DNA from: Chamaelirium japonicum
Taxonomy: Eukaryota; Streptophyta; Magnoliopsida; Liliales; Melanthiaceae
Assembly (NCBI GenBank): GCA_947650365.1
Contig: CANTAL010000023.1
Coordinates: 1,495,501-1,559,500, forward strand
Length of the DNA stretch: 64,000 bases
Direction: 5' to 3'
The translations under genes and the position numbers were made by a program. This document shows, piece after piece, positions 14,301 to 26,514 of the stretch. The notes under the pieces are model-generated. The model was not told the origin of the DNA and ran no database searches. It saw only the letters and a list, made by a program, of their open reading frames with translations. Each line of letters opens with the position of its first letter. Position 1 is the stretch's first letter.

Positions 14301-15450
14301 AATGAATTCGAATGTATCCTTTCTAATTCATTCGTACGATCCATTCTAATTCCTTCGTACGATCCATTCTAATTCATTCGTACGATCCATTCTAATTCAT
14401 TCGCACGATCCATTCTAATTCATTCGTATGATCCATTCTATTTCATTCATACGATCCATTCTAATTCATTCATACGATCTATTCTAATTCTTTCGCACGA
14501 ATGTATCCATTCTAATTCATTCGTACGATCCATTCTATATCATTCGCACGATCCATTCTAATTCATTCATACAATCCATTCTAATTCTTTTGCACGAATG
14601 TATCCATTCTAATTCATTCGTTCGATCCATTCTAATTCATTCGTACGATCCATTCTAATTCATTCGCACGATCCATTCTAATTCATGCATACGATCCAAT
14701 CTAATTCATTCATACGATCCATTCTAATTCATTCGCACGAATGTATCCATTCTAATTCATTCGTACATGTATGAATGAATTAGAATGGATCGTACGAATG
14801 AATTAGAGTTGATACATTCGTGCGAATGAATTAGAATAGATCGTACGAATGAATTAGATTGGATCGTATGAATGAATTATAATGGATCATGCGAATGAAT
14901 TAGAATAGATCATACGAATGAATTAGAATGGATCGTATGAATGAATTAGAATGGATACATTCGTGCAAAAGAATTAGAATGGATTGTATGAATGAATTAG
15001 AATGGATCGTGCGAATGAATTAGAATGGATACATTCGTGCGAATGAATTAGAATGGATCGTATGAATGAATTAGATTGGATCGTATGAATGAATTAGAAT
15101 GGATCGTATGAATGAATTAGAATGGATCATACGAATGAATTAGAATGGATCGTATGAATGAATTAGAATGGATTGTACGAATGAATTTGAATGGATCGTT
15201 TGAATGAATTAGAATGGATCGTACTTATGAATTAGAATAGGTCATACGAATGAAATAGAATGGATCGTACGAAGGAATTAGAAAGGATCGTACAAACGAA
15301 TTAGAATGGATCGTATGAATGAAATAGAATAGATCGTACGAATGAATTAGAATGGATCGTATGAATGAATTAGATTGGATCGTATGAATGAATTAGAATG
15401 GATTGTACGAATGAAATAGAATAGATCGTACGAATGAAATAGAATGGATC
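11310..15450. repeat. Left higher-order module, copy b
   Basis: This is the second copy of the module at 5290-9450; the landmarks are listed there. Its right part, from about 12891, also forms the left arm of the large inverted repeat. The offset to copy c is 7303 bp at two landmarks 1 kb apart (open frame at 12112 and 19415; CGTACGGTAT at 13111 and 20414), so b and c are collinear there without a net indel. Confidence 0.85.
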
Positions 15451-18243
15451 GTACGAATGAATTAGAATAGATTGTGCGAATGGATTAGAATGGATCATAC
15501 GATTGAGTAAGAATGGATTGTACGAATGAAATAGAATAGATCGTACGAATGAATTAGAATGGATCGTATGAATGAATTAGAATGGATCGTGCGAATGAAT
15601 TAGAATGGATCGTGCGACCCATTCTAATTCATTCGTACGATCTATTCTAATTCATTCGTACGACCCATTCTAATTCATTCGTACGACCCATTCTAATTCA
15701 TTCGCACGATCCATTCTAATTCATTCGTACGATCTATTCTATTTCATTCGTACAATCCATTCTAATTCATTCATACGATCCAATCTAATTCATTCATACG
15801 ATCCATTCTAATTCATTCGTACGATCTATTCTATTTCATTCATACGATCCATTCTAATTCGTTTGTACGATCCTTTCTAATTCCTTCGTACGATCCATTC
15901 TATTTCATTCGTATGACCCATTCTAATTCATAAGTACGATCCATTCTAATTCATTCAAACGATCCATTCTAATTCATTCATACGATCCATTCTAATTCAT
16001 TCACACGATCCATTCTAATTCATTCATACGATCCAATCTAATTCATTCATACGATCCATTCTAATTCATTCGCACGAATGTATCCATTCTAATTCATTCG
16101 CACGATCCATTCTAATTCATTCATACAATCCATTCTAATTTTTTGCATGAATGTATCCATTCTAATTCATTCGTACGATCCATTCTAATTCATTCGTATT
16201 ATCTATTCTAATTCATTCGCATGATCCATTATAATTCATTCATACGATCCAATCTAATTCATTCGTACGATCCATTCTAATTCATTCGCACGAATGTATC
16301 AACTCTAATTCATTCGTACGATCCATTCTAATTTATTTATACATGTACGAATGAATTAGAATGGATACTTTCGTGCGAATGAATTAGAATGGATCGTATG
16401 AATGAATTAGATTGGATCGTATGCATGAATTAGAATGGATCGTGCGAATGAATTAGAATGGATCGTACGAATGAATTAGAATGGATCGAACGAATGAATT
16501 AGAATGGATACATTCGTGCAAAAGAATTAGAATGGATTGTATGAATGAATTAGAATGGATCGTGCGAATGAATTAGAATGGATCGTACGTATGAATTAGA
16601 ATGGATACATTCGTGCGAAAGAATTAGAATAGATCGTATGAATGAATTAGAATGGATCCTATGAATGAAATAGAATGGATCGTACGAATGAATTAGAATG
16701 GATCGTGCGAATGAATTTGAATGGATCGTACGAATGAATTAGAATGGATCGTACGAAGGAATTAGAATGGATCGTACGAATGAATTAGAAAGGATACATT
16801 CGAATTCATTCGTACGATCCATTCTAATTCCTTCGTACGATCCATATTCTAATTCATTCGCACGATCCATTCTAATTCATTCGCACGATCCATTCTAATT
16901 CATTCATACGATCCATTCTAATTCATTCACACAATCCATTCTAATTCATTCTAATTTATTCGTATGTGAGTGGATCGTGTTTTTTCGTGCTAATGAATTA
17001 GAATGGATCGTACGAATGATTTAGAATGGATACATTCGTGCGAAAGAATTAGAATGGATCGTATGAATGAATTAGATTGGATCGTATAAATGAATTAGAA
17101 TGGATCGTACGAATGAATTAGAATGGATCGTGCTAATGAATTAGAATGGATCGTGCGAATGAATTAGAATGGATCGTGCGAATGAATTAGAATGGATCGT
17201 ACGAATGAATTAGAATGGATCGTACGAATGAATTAGAATAGATTGTGCGAATGAATTAGAATGGATCGTACGAATGAATTAGAAAGGATACATTCGTGCG
17301 AATGAATTAGAATGGATCGTATGAGTGTGAATGAATTAGAATGGATCGTGCGAATGAATTAGAATGGATCGTATTAATGAATTAGAATGGATCGTGCGAA
17401 TGAATTAGAATGGATCGTACGAATGAGTAAGAATGGATCGTGCGAATGAATTAGAATGGATCATATGAATGAATTAGAATGGATCGTATGAATGAATTAG
17501 AATGGATCGTGCGAATAAATTAGAATGGATCGTATGAATGAATTAGAATAGATTGTGCGAATGAATTAGAATGGATCGTACGAATGAATTAGAATGGATA
17601 CATTCGTGCGAATGAATTAGAATGGATCGTATGAATGAATTAGAATCGATTGTACGAATGAATTAGAATGGATTATGCGAATGAATTAGAATGGATCGTG
17701 CGAATGAATTAGAATGGATCGTACGAATGAAATAGAATGGATTGTACGAATGAGATAGAATGGATCGTACGAATGAATTAGAATGGATACATTCATGCGA
17801 ATGAATTAGAATGGATCATACGAATGAATTAGAATGGATTCATTCGTGCGAATGAATTAGAATGGATCGTACGAATGAGTAAGAATGGATCGTACGAATG
17901 AATTAGAATGGATTGAATTAGAATGAATCGTACGACTGAATTAGAATGGATCGTACGAATGAATTAGAATGGATTGAATTAGAATGAATCGTACGAATGA
18001 ATTAGAATGAATCATACCGTACGAATGAATTAGAATGGATCATACGAAGGAATTAGAATGGATCGTACGAATGAATTAGAATGGATCGTACGAAGGAATT
18101 AGAATGGATCGTACGAAGGAATTAGAATGGATAGTACGAATGAATTAAAATGGATACCTTCGTGCAAATGAATTAGAATGGATCGTACGAATGAGTAAGA
18201 ATGGATCGAACGAATGAAATAGAATGGATCGTATGAATGAATT
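12891..18243. repeat. Large inverted repeat (palindrome), arms ~2.5 kb
   Basis: The left arm is about 12891-15435 and the right arm about 15722-18243, with a spacer of ~285 bp. A rare 40-50-bp stretch containing GCACGAAAAAACACG starts at 14121, and its exact reverse complement ends at 16990. GTACTTATGA at 15221 pairs with TCATAAGTAC at 15928. CGTACGGTAT at 13111 pairs with ATACCGTACG at 18014-18023. TACATGTA at 14764 pairs with the junction near 16346. Even the small internal flips are mirrored (R island 14145-14310 against F island 16808-16970). Coordinate sums stay within 31110-31158, so the arms differ only by small indels. An entire already-mosaic segment was copied in reverse. Confidence 0.85.
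15449..15617 (-). repeat. Spacer of the large inverted repeat
   Basis: The first ~115 bp of this stretch read the same as about 12231-12345, including the diagnostic variants GAATGGATTAGAATGG and ACGATTGAGTAAG. The spacer is therefore itself a piece of module b, in the same orientation, joined to the mirrored copy. The flip to F follows at about 15617 through GTGCGACCCATTC. Confidence 0.7.
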
Positions 18244-18620
18244 AGAAAGGATACATTCGTGCGAATGAATTAGAATGGATCGTATGAGTGTGAATGAATT
18301 AGAATGGATCGTGCGAATGAATTAGAATGGATCGTATTAATGAATTAGAATGGATCGTGCGAATGAATTAGAATGGATTGTACGAATGAGTAAGAATGGA
18401 TCGTGCGAATGAATTAGAATGGATCATATGAATGAATTAGAATGGATCATATGAATGAATTAAAATGGATCGTGCGAATAAATTAGAATGGATCGTATGA
18501 ATGAATTAGAATAGATTGTGCGAATGAATTAGAATGGATCATACGAATGAATTAGAATGGATACATTCGTGCGAATGAATTAGAATGGATCGTATGAATG
18601 AATTAGAATGGATCGTACGA
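17281..18620 (-). repeat. 963-bp direct repeat, second copy partial
   Basis: AGAAAGGATACATTCG followed by a GTATGAGTGTG variant occurs at 17281 and again at 18244, 963 bp later. The same run of variants follows (ATTAATG, GAGTAAG, CATATG, AATAAATTAG). The copies diverge around 18610, where the second moves into a module-c sequence. The start of the second copy coincides with the outer edge of the right arm of the large inverted repeat, so this is a rearrangement breakpoint. Confidence 0.75.
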
Positions 18621-21298
18621 ATGAATTAGAATAGATTGTACGAATGAATTAGAATGGATACGAATGGATCGTACAAATGAGTAAGACTGGATCGTACGAA
18701 TCAAATAGAATGGATTGTACGAATGAATTAGAATGGATACATTCGTGCGAATGAATTAGGATGGATCGTATGAATGAATTAGAATAGATTGTGCGAATGA
18801 ATTAGAATAGATCGTACGAATGAATTAGAATGGATACATTCATGTGAATGAATTAGAATGGATCGTATGAATGAATTAGAATGGATCGTATGAGTGAATT
18901 AGAATGGATAGGAAGGAATTAGAATGGATCGTACGAAGGAATTAGAATGGAGAATGGATCGTGCGAATGAATTAGAATGGATCGTGCGATAAGAATGGAT
19001 CGTATGGATAAATGAATTTGGATCGTGCGATAAGAAATAGAATAGATCGTGTGGATAAATGAATTTGGATCGTGCTAATGAATTAGAATAGATCGTACGA
19101 ATGAATTAGAATGGATCGTACTAATGAATTAGAATAGATTGTGCGAATGAATTAGAATGGATCGTACGAATGAATTAGAAAGGATATATTCGTACGAATG
19201 AATTAGAATAGATCGTATGAATGAATTATATTGGATCGTATTAATGAATTAGAATGGATCGTGCGAATGAATTAGAATGGATCGTACAAATGAATTAGAA
19301 TGGATAGATTCGTGCGAATGAATTTGAATGGATCGTACGAAGGAATTAGAATGGATCGTACGAAGGAATTAGAATAGATCATACGAAGAAATTAGAATGG
19401 ATCGTACGAATGAATTAGAATGGATCGTATGAATGAATTAGAATAGATCGTGCGAATGAATTAAAATGGATCGTTTGAATGAAATAGAATGGATCGTATG
19501 AATTAGAATGGATCGTACGAATGAAATAGAATGGATCGTACGAATGAATTAGAATAGATTGTGCGAATGGATTAGAATGGATCATACGATTGAGTAAAAA
19601 TGGATTGTACGAATGAAATAGAATAGATCGTGCGAATGAATTAGAATGAATCATGCTAATGAATTAGAATTGATCGTACGAATGAATTAGAATAGATTGT
19701 GTGAATGAATTAGAATGGATCGTACGAATGAATTGGAATGGATACATTCGTGCGAATGAATTAGACTGGATCGTATGAATGAATTAGAGTGGATACATTC
19801 GTACAAATGAATTAGAATGGATCGTACGAATGAATTAGAATAGATACATTCGTGCGAATGAATTAGAATGGATCATATGAATGAATTAGAATGGATCGAT
19901 TGAGTGAATGCGAATGGATCGTGCGAATGAATTAGAATGGATTGTACGAATGAATTAGAATGGATCGTACGAATGAATTAGAATGGATACATTCATGCGA
20001 ATCCATTCTATTTCATTCGTACGATCCATTCTAATTCATTCGCACGATCCAGTCTAATTCATTCATACAATCCATTCTGATTCATTCGTACGATCCGTTC
20101 TAATTCATTCGTACGATCCATTCTAATTCATTTGCACAATCTATTCTAATTCATTCGTACGATCCATTCTAATTCATTCGCACGATCCATTCTAATTCAT
20201 TCATACGATCCATTCTATTTCATTCGTACGATCCATTCTTACTCATTCGTATGATCCATTCTAATTCATTTGCACGAAGGTATCCATTCTAATTCATTCG
20301 TACTATCCATTCTAATTCCTTCATACGATCCATTCTAATTCCTTCGTACGATCCATTCTAATTCATTCGTACGATCCATTCTAATTTCTTCGTATGATCC
20401 ATTCTAATTCATTCGTACGGTATGATTCATTCTAATTCATTCGTACGATTCATTCTAATTCAATCCATTCTAATTCATTCGTACAATCCATTCTAATTCA
20501 TTCGTACGATCCATTCTAATTCATTCGTATGATTCATTCTAATTCAATCCATTCTAATTCATTCGTACGATCCATTCTTACTCATTCGTACGATCCATTC
20601 TAATTCATTCGCACGAATGAATCCATTCTAATTCATTCGTATGATCCATTCTAATTCATTCGCATGAATGTATCCATTCTAATTCATTCGTACGATCCAT
20701 TCTATCTCATTCGTACAATCCATTCTATTTCATTCGTACGATCCATTCTAATTCATTCGCACGATCCATTCTAATTCATTCGCATGATCCATTTTAATTC
20801 ATTCGTACGATCGATTCTAATTCATTCATACGATCCATTCTAATTCATTCGCACCAATGTATCCATTCTAATTCATTCGTACGATCCATTCTAATTCATT
20901 CGCACAATCTATTCTAATTCATTCATACGATCCATTCTAATTTATTCGCACGATCCATTCTAATTCATTCATACGATCCATTCTAATTCATTCATATGAT
21001 CCATTCTAATTCATTCGCACGATCCATTCTTACTCATTCGTACGATCCATTCTAATTCATTCGCACGATCCATTCTAATTCATTAATACGATCCATTCTA
21101 ATTCATTCGCACAATCCATTCTAATTCATTCACACTCATACGATCCATTCTAATTCATTCGCACGAATGTATCCTTTCTAATTCATTCGTACAATCCATT
21201 CTAATTCATTCGCACAATCTATTCTAATTCATTCGAACGATCCATTCTAATTCATTCGTACGATCCATTCTAATTCATTCGTACGATCCATTCTAATT
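18598..21298. repeat. Left higher-order module, copy c (partial)
   Basis: This is collinear with about 11310-13990 of module b, with the same R-to-F flip (19995-20004 against 12692-12701) and the same landmark offsets of 7303 bp. It ends at about 21298, where TAATTCC joins CATTCGCACAATC and the 1.25-kb repeat series begins. A duplicated GATAAATGAATTTGG motif occurs at about 19010 and 19065, a small local expansion not present in copies a and b. Confidence 0.8.
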
Positions 21299-24200
21299 CC
21301 ATTCGCACAATCTATTCTAATTCATTCGTACGATCCATTCTATTTCATTCGTACGATCCATTCTAATTCATACGATCCATTCTATTTCATTCATACGATC
21401 CATTTTAATTCATTCGCACGATCCATTCTAATTCATTCATACGATCCATTCTAATTCATTCGTACGATGCATTCTAATTTCTTCGTATGATCAATTCTAA
21501 TTCATTCGTACGATCCATTCTAATTTCTTCGTACGATCCATTCAAATTCATTCGCACGAATCTATCCATTCTAATTCATTCGTACGATCCATTCTAATTC
21601 ATTCGCACGATCCATTCTAATTCATTAATACGATCCAATCTAATTTATTCATACGATCTATTCTAATTCATTCGCACGAATATATCCTTTCTAATTCATT
21701 CGTACGATCCATTCTAATTCATTCGCACAATCTATTCTAATTCATTAGTACGATCCATTCTAATTCATTCGTACGATCCATTCTAATTCATTAGCACGAT
21801 CCAAATTCATTTATCCGTACGATCTATTCTATTTCATTCGTACGATCCATTCTTATCGCACGATCCATTCTAATTCATTCGCACGATCCATTCTCCATTC
21901 TAATTCCTTCGTACGATCCAATCTAATTCCTTCGTATCCATTCTAATTCACTCATACGATCCATTCTAATTCATTCATACGATCCATTCTAATTCATTCG
22001 CATAAATGTATCCATTCTAATTCATTCGTACGATCCATTCTAATTCATTCGCACAATCTATTCTAATTCATTCATACGATCCATCCTAATTCATTCGCAC
22101 GAATGTATCATTTCTAATTCATTTGTACAATCCATTCTATTTCATTCGTACGATCCATTCTTACTCATTCGTACGATCCATTCGTATCCATTCTAATTCA
22201 TTCGTAAGATCTATTCTAATTCATTCATACGATCCATTCTAATTCATTAATACGATCCAATCTAATTCATTCATACGATCAATTGTAATTCATTCGTACG
22301 ATCCATTCTAATTCATTCGCACGATCCATTCTAATTCATTCGCACGATCCATTCTAATTCATTCATACGATCCATTCTAATTCATTCGTACGATCCATTC
22401 TAATTCATTCGCACGATCCATTCTAATTCATTCGCACGAATATATCCATTCCAATTCATTCGTACGATCCATTCTAATTCATTCGCACAATCTATTCTAA
22501 TTCATTCGTACGATCAATTCTAATTCATTAGCATGATCCATTCTAATTCATTCGTACGATCTATTCTATTTCATTCGTACAATCCATTCTTACTCAATCG
22601 TATGATCCATTCTAATCCATTCGCACAATCTATTCTAATTCATTCGTACGATCCATTCTATTTCATTCGTACGATCCATTCTATTTTATTAATACGATCC
22701 ATTTTAATTCATTCGCACGATCCATTCTAATTCATTCATACGATCCATTCTAATTCATTCGTACGATCCATTCTAATTCATTCGTACGATCCATTCTAAT
22801 TCAATCGCACAATCTATTCTAATTCATTCGTACGATCCATTCTAATTCATTCGCACGATCCATTCTAATTCATTCATACGATCCAATCTAATTCATTCAT
22901 ACGATCTATTCAAATTCATTCGCACGAATATATCCTTTCTAATTCATTCGTACGATCCATTCTAATTCATTCGCACAATCTATTCTAATTCATTAGTACG
23001 ATCCATTCTAATTCATTTGTACGATCCATTCTAATTCATTAGCACGATCCAAATTCATTTATCCGTTCGATTTATTCTATTTCATTCGTATGATCCATTC
23101 TTATCGCATGATCCTTTCTAATTCATTCGCACGATCCATTCTCCATTCTAATTCCTTCGTACGATCCATTCTAATTCCTTCGTATCCATTCTAATTCACT
23201 CATACGATCCATTCTAATTCATTCATACGATCCATTCTAATTCATTCGCATAAATGTATCCATTCTAATTCATTCGTACGATCCATTCTAATTCATTCGC
23301 ACAATCTATTCTAATTCATTCATACGATCCATCCTAATTCATTCGCACGAATGTATCCATTCTAATTTATTTGTACAATCCATTCTATTTCATTCGTACG
23401 ATCCATTCTTACTCATTCGTACGATCCATTCGTATCCATTCTAATTCATTCGTACGATCTATTCTAATTCATTCGTACGATCCATTCTAATTCATTAATA
23501 CGATCCAATCTAATTCATTCATACGATCCATTCTAATTCATTCGTACGATCCATTCTAATTCATTCGCACGATCCATTCTAATTCATTCGCACGATCCAT
23601 TCTAATTCATTCATACGATCCATTCTAATTCATTCGTACGATCCATTCTAATTCATTCGCACGATCCATTCTAATTCATTCGCACGAATGTATCCATTCC
23701 AATTCATTCGTACGATCCATTCTAATTCATTCGCACAATCTATTCTAATTCATTCGTACGATCAATTCTAATTCATTAGCATGATCCATTCTAATTCATT
23801 CGTACGATCTATTCTATTTCATTCGTACAATCCATTCTTACTCAATCGTATGATCCATTCTAATCCATTCGCACAATCTATTCTAATTCATTCGTACGAT
23901 CCATTCTATTTCATTCGTACGATCCATTCTAATTCATACGATCCATTCTATTTCATTAATACGATCCATTTTAATTCATTCGCACGATCCATTCTAATTC
24001 ATTCGTACGATCCATTCTAATTCATTCGTACGATCCATTCTAATTCATTCGTACGATCCATTCTAATTCAATCGCACAATCTATTCTAATTTATTCGTAC
24101 GATCCATTCTAATTCATTCGCACGATCCATTCTAATTCATTCATACGATCCATTCTAATTTCTTCGTATGATCTATTCTAATTCCTTCGTACGATCCATT

Positions 24201-24900
24201 CTAATTCCTTCGTACGATCCATTCAAATTCATTCGCACGAATTCATCAATTCTAATTCATTCGTACGATCCATTCTAATTCATTCGCACGATCCATTCTA
24301 ATTCATTAATACGATCCAATATAATTCATTCATACGATCTATTCTAATTCATTCGTACGAATAAATCCTTTCTAATTCGTTCGTACGATCCATTCTAATT
24401 CATTCGCACAATCTATTCTAATTCATTAGTACGATCCATTCTAATTCATTCGTACGATCCATTCTAATTCATTAGCACGATCCAAATTCATTTATCCATA
24501 CGATCTATTCTATTTCATTCGTACGATCCATTCTTATCACACGATCCATTCTAATTCATTCGCACGATCCATTCTCCATTCTAATTCCTTCGTACGATCC
24601 ATTCTAATTCCTTCGTATCCATTCTAATTCACTCATACGATCCATTCTAATTCATTCATACGATCCATTCTAATTCATTCGCATAAATGTATCCATTCTA
24701 ATTCATTCGTACGATCCATTCTAATTCATTCGCACAATCTATTCTAATTCATTCATACGATCCATTTGTATCCATTCTAATTCATTCGTACGATCTATTC
24801 TAATTCATTCGTACGATCCATTATATTTCATTCGTATGATCCATTCTAATTCCTTTGTACGATCAATTCTAATTCATTCCCATGAATGTATCCATTCTAA
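21299..24900 (+). repeat. Three head-to-tail ~1.25-1.4-kb satellite units
   Basis: CCATTCGCACAATCTATTC begins units at 21299, 22617 and 23865 (steps 1318 and 1248). A second landmark, CCAAATTCATTTATCC, lies at 21801, 23049 and 24482 (steps 1248 and 1433). The open frames at 22533 and 23781 are likewise 1248 bp apart. The series is F throughout and carries, in reverse orientation, the variants found at 18890-19654. It therefore looks like an inverted and then tandemly amplified part of module c. Confidence 0.85.
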
Positions 24901-25294
24901 TTCATTTGCACGAATGTATCCAATCTAATTCATTCATATGATCCATTCTAATTCTTTCGCACGAATGTATCCATTCTAATTCATTCGTACGATCCATTCT
25001 AATTCATTAGCACGAAAAAACACGATCCACTAATATAAGAATAAATTAGAATAAATTAGATTGGATTGTGTGAATGAATTAGAATGGATCGTATGAATGA
25101 ATTAGAATGGATCGTGCGAATGAATTAGAATATGGATCGTACGAAGGAATTAGAATGGATCGTACGAATGAATTCGAATGTATCCTTTCTAATTCATTCG
25201 TACGATCCATTCTAATTCCTTCGTACGATCCATTCTAATTCATTCGTACGATCCATTTTAATTCATTCGCACGATCCATTCTAATTCATGCATA
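24900..25294 (+). repeat. Satellite left flank of the retrotransposon
   Basis: This is a degenerate copy of the stretch at about 14080-14420. It has the A-run landmark CACGAAAAAACACG (about 25012), a short R island (about 25035-25175), and the GAATTCGAATGTATCC junction also present near 8435, 14308, 36947, 45897 and 55117. The block ends in the unit CATGCATACGATC, whose last five bases are the target duplication. Confidence 0.8.
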
Positions 25295-25299
25295 CGATC
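25295..25299. other. Target-site duplication, left copy (CGATC)
   Basis: CGATC directly precedes the first LTR base (TGTTTGGGGG) and is repeated directly after the other LTR at 31001-31005. Five base pairs is the usual duplication length for Ty3/gypsy and Copia integrases. The sequence is part of the 23-bp unit, so removing the element restores an uninterrupted satellite unit (CATACGATC followed by CATTC). A chance match cannot be fully excluded because CGATC is common in this satellite, but it abuts both LTR ends exactly. Confidence 0.9.
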
Positions 25300-25496
25300 T
25301 GTTTGGGGGATTTTTCCTGGTCCTTGCGAGCCACCTGTAAGACCAAGAAAAGAGAAACGTGAGAACGGCTGGCTCCCTTAGGAGCGCAGACCCTCCGACG
25401 CTCAAGTTAGTTATGGTAGCACAACGGAGAGCTGTTGTATACCAAAGTGGTAGTGAAAGGGATTTTGAACCTGTACTTTGGAGCCTGGGGCTGTGC

Positions 25497-25503
25497 ATTT
25501 ATA
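25497..25503 (-). promoter_or_regulatory. TATA box copy in the 3' LTR
   Basis: The plus strand reads ATTTATA, giving TATAAAT on the element's strand. It corresponds to 29961-29967 in the 5' LTR. In this position it could drive readout transcription into the satellite to the left. That is inference; no transcript evidence is available here. Confidence 0.5.
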
Positions 25504-25692
25504 GACATGGGCGACCTATCGGGGTGCGACGTGTGGCAGCTCTTTCCAGCACCTTCTAGGCCCCCACGTTCCGGCCCACAGTAGTCTCTGACAGTTCTTG
25601 GAACTTGGGCCTCTGACAGCTTTGTCATCTAGCACGCCTGACGAAGTAGTGGGGGACAGCAGCTGTTGCTCTGTTGCCGCCAGGGGAATCCT

Positions 25693-25706
25693 CTAGAATG
25701 TTCTAG
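25693..25706. promoter_or_regulatory. Palindrome resembling a heat-shock element
   Basis: CTAGAATGTTCTAG is a dyad containing GAA-NN-TTC, the core of heat-shock elements, which need at least three such pentamers. An upstream GAATCC five bases earlier could be a third, gapped module. The site is identical in the 5' LTR at 30157-30170, where it lies ~190-210 bp upstream of the TATA box in transcription direction. Resemblance to a stress-responsive promoter site is inferred from sequence only. Confidence 0.35.
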
Positions 25707-25740
25707 TCTGGGAGGTCTCAAACCGACTCCGATGGGCTTC

Positions 25741-25761
25741 CGTGGACTGCAATCGTCCACG
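25741..25761. repeat. Perfect hairpin in the LTR
   Basis: CGTGGAC, seven bases, then GTCCACG: a perfect 7-bp inverted repeat with a 7-base loop. It is conserved at 30205-30225 in the other LTR. The arms contain an ACGT-type core (CCACGT at the edge), as bound by plant bZIP factors, so it could be a U3 protein-binding site or an RNA hairpin near the end of the read-through transcript. Its role is not shown by the sequence. Confidence 0.45.
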
Positions 25762-26261
25762 TAGCTTCAGTGGGTTCTCGACACCTGGTAATCTTTACGC
25801 TGCTTTTACTGGGGGCGACCTCTTTAACAAGGGGTTCGGGTAGTCCGCCACCCTCTACCTATTGCCAAGAGTCGGGCTCCGGGGAGGGCGACCTCTTCGA
25901 CAATGAGAGCGGCCTGGTGATCTCACCGAGGGTGATCCACCACCTCTTCGACAATGAGAGCGGCCTGGCGATCTCACCGAGGGTGATCCACCACCATCTC
26001 CTCACTGCCAAGAGTCGGGCTCCAGGGAGAAACAACCTCTTCGGCAACGAGAACGGGCTGGCGATCTCATTGGGCGCTCTACCAGTTAGGGGCGAGCTCC
26101 TTGCAAGCTTGGGCGAGCTCCTGAGCGAGCTTGGGCGAGCTTGAGCGAGCCCCTTCGCGTTCTTTGTCTAAGCCATTTACGGAAATTTGGGCGTGCTCCA
26201 GCGGGGTCTGAAAGGGGCGAGCTGCACTCAGATACAAGGTGTCCATCCAGCTCAATGTGGG

Positions 26262-26428
26262 GACGAGCTCCTTACGGGCTGAGAGGGGCGAGCTCCTTGC
26301 GGGCTGTTAGGCGAGCTCCTTGCGAGCTATTAGGCGAGCTCCTTGCGAGCTGTGGGGCGAGCTCCTTGCGAGCTGTTTTAGGCGAGCTCCTTGCGAGCTG
26401 TGGGGCGAGCTCCTTGCGAGCTGTTAGG
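26262..26428. repeat. Tandem GCGAGCTCCTTGCGAGCTG repeat in the 3' LTR
   Basis: About seven copies of a 22-27-bp unit start at 26262, 26289, 26311, 26333, 26357, 26382 and 26405. Each contains GAGCTC and most contain TTGCGAGC. The array lies in the U3 part of the LTR (transcription runs leftward). Tandem U3 repeats are common in plant LTRs and often act as enhancers. The same array with the same spacing is at 30760-30927. Confidence 0.85.
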
Positions 26429-26505
26429 CCCAAAGCGGTTCTCGCTCCTGTCAATCATTCGATCGAGCTCACCGGGATGTGAGGTTTCAGCTACCCCCAA
26501 CATTA

Positions 26506-26514
26506 CCCCCTCCT
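26506..26514 (-). other. Polypurine tract
   Basis: The element's strand reads AGGAGGGGG, then TAA, then the 3' LTR start TGTTGGGGG. A short purine run within a few bases of the 3' LTR is where plus-strand DNA synthesis is primed in LTR retrotransposons. The three-base gap is small and tolerated in plant elements. Its position confirms minus-strand orientation. Confidence 0.7.

Larger units (their letters stand above)
1..25294. repeat. 23-bp satellite, left block (mixed orientation)
   Basis: The stretch consists almost entirely of a 23-bp tandem unit beginning GATCCATTC and ending TTCGTAC, with point variants and occasional 28-bp units carrying GAATGTATCC. There is one GATC per unit, and the TTCGTAC end overlaps the next GATC to give CGTACGATC. 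Orientation alternates. Approximate F blocks are 1-173, 368-514, 706-776, 1853-3658, 4766-5066, 6729-8290, 8441-8774, 9470-10490, 12700-14122, 14311-14764, 15618-16345, 16808-16970, 20005-25020 and 25177-25299; most of the rest is R. I see no gene, RNA or unrelated insertion here. Open frames of 60-80 codons arise because 23 bp repeats as a 23-residue peptide, with a TAA in every third canonical unit. The satellite is not one I recognise. Confidence 0.95.
25300..26502 (-). repeat. 3' LTR (left in the window)
   Basis: 1203 bp. It starts TGTTTGGGGG and ends CCCCCAACA on the plus strand, so the termini are short imperfect inverted repeats of the TG..CA type. It is aligned by eye to the other LTR at an offset of 4464 bp up to about 26107. 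I count five substitutions (25491, 25548, 25811, 25918, 26023) and one ~34-bp shortage in a GAGCGAGCTTGGGCGAGC repeat at about 26107-26145. A near-repeat of ACCTCTTCGACAATGAG lies at 25891 and 25942, with a weaker third copy at 26035. This is the 3' LTR because gag and the primer-binding-like site place the 5' end of the element to the right. Confidence 0.93.

Noticed and set aside
1-25294. CRISPR array
   Set aside because: There are regular short repeats but no distinct spacers; adjacent units are the same sequence, and orientation flips.
25770-26482. Plus-strand frames in the LTR (25770-26144, 26141-26482 and the copies at 30234-30632 and 30639-30980)
   Set aside because: They are antisense to the element, one is broken by the LTR length difference, and they consist largely of the tandem repeats; no domain is visible.
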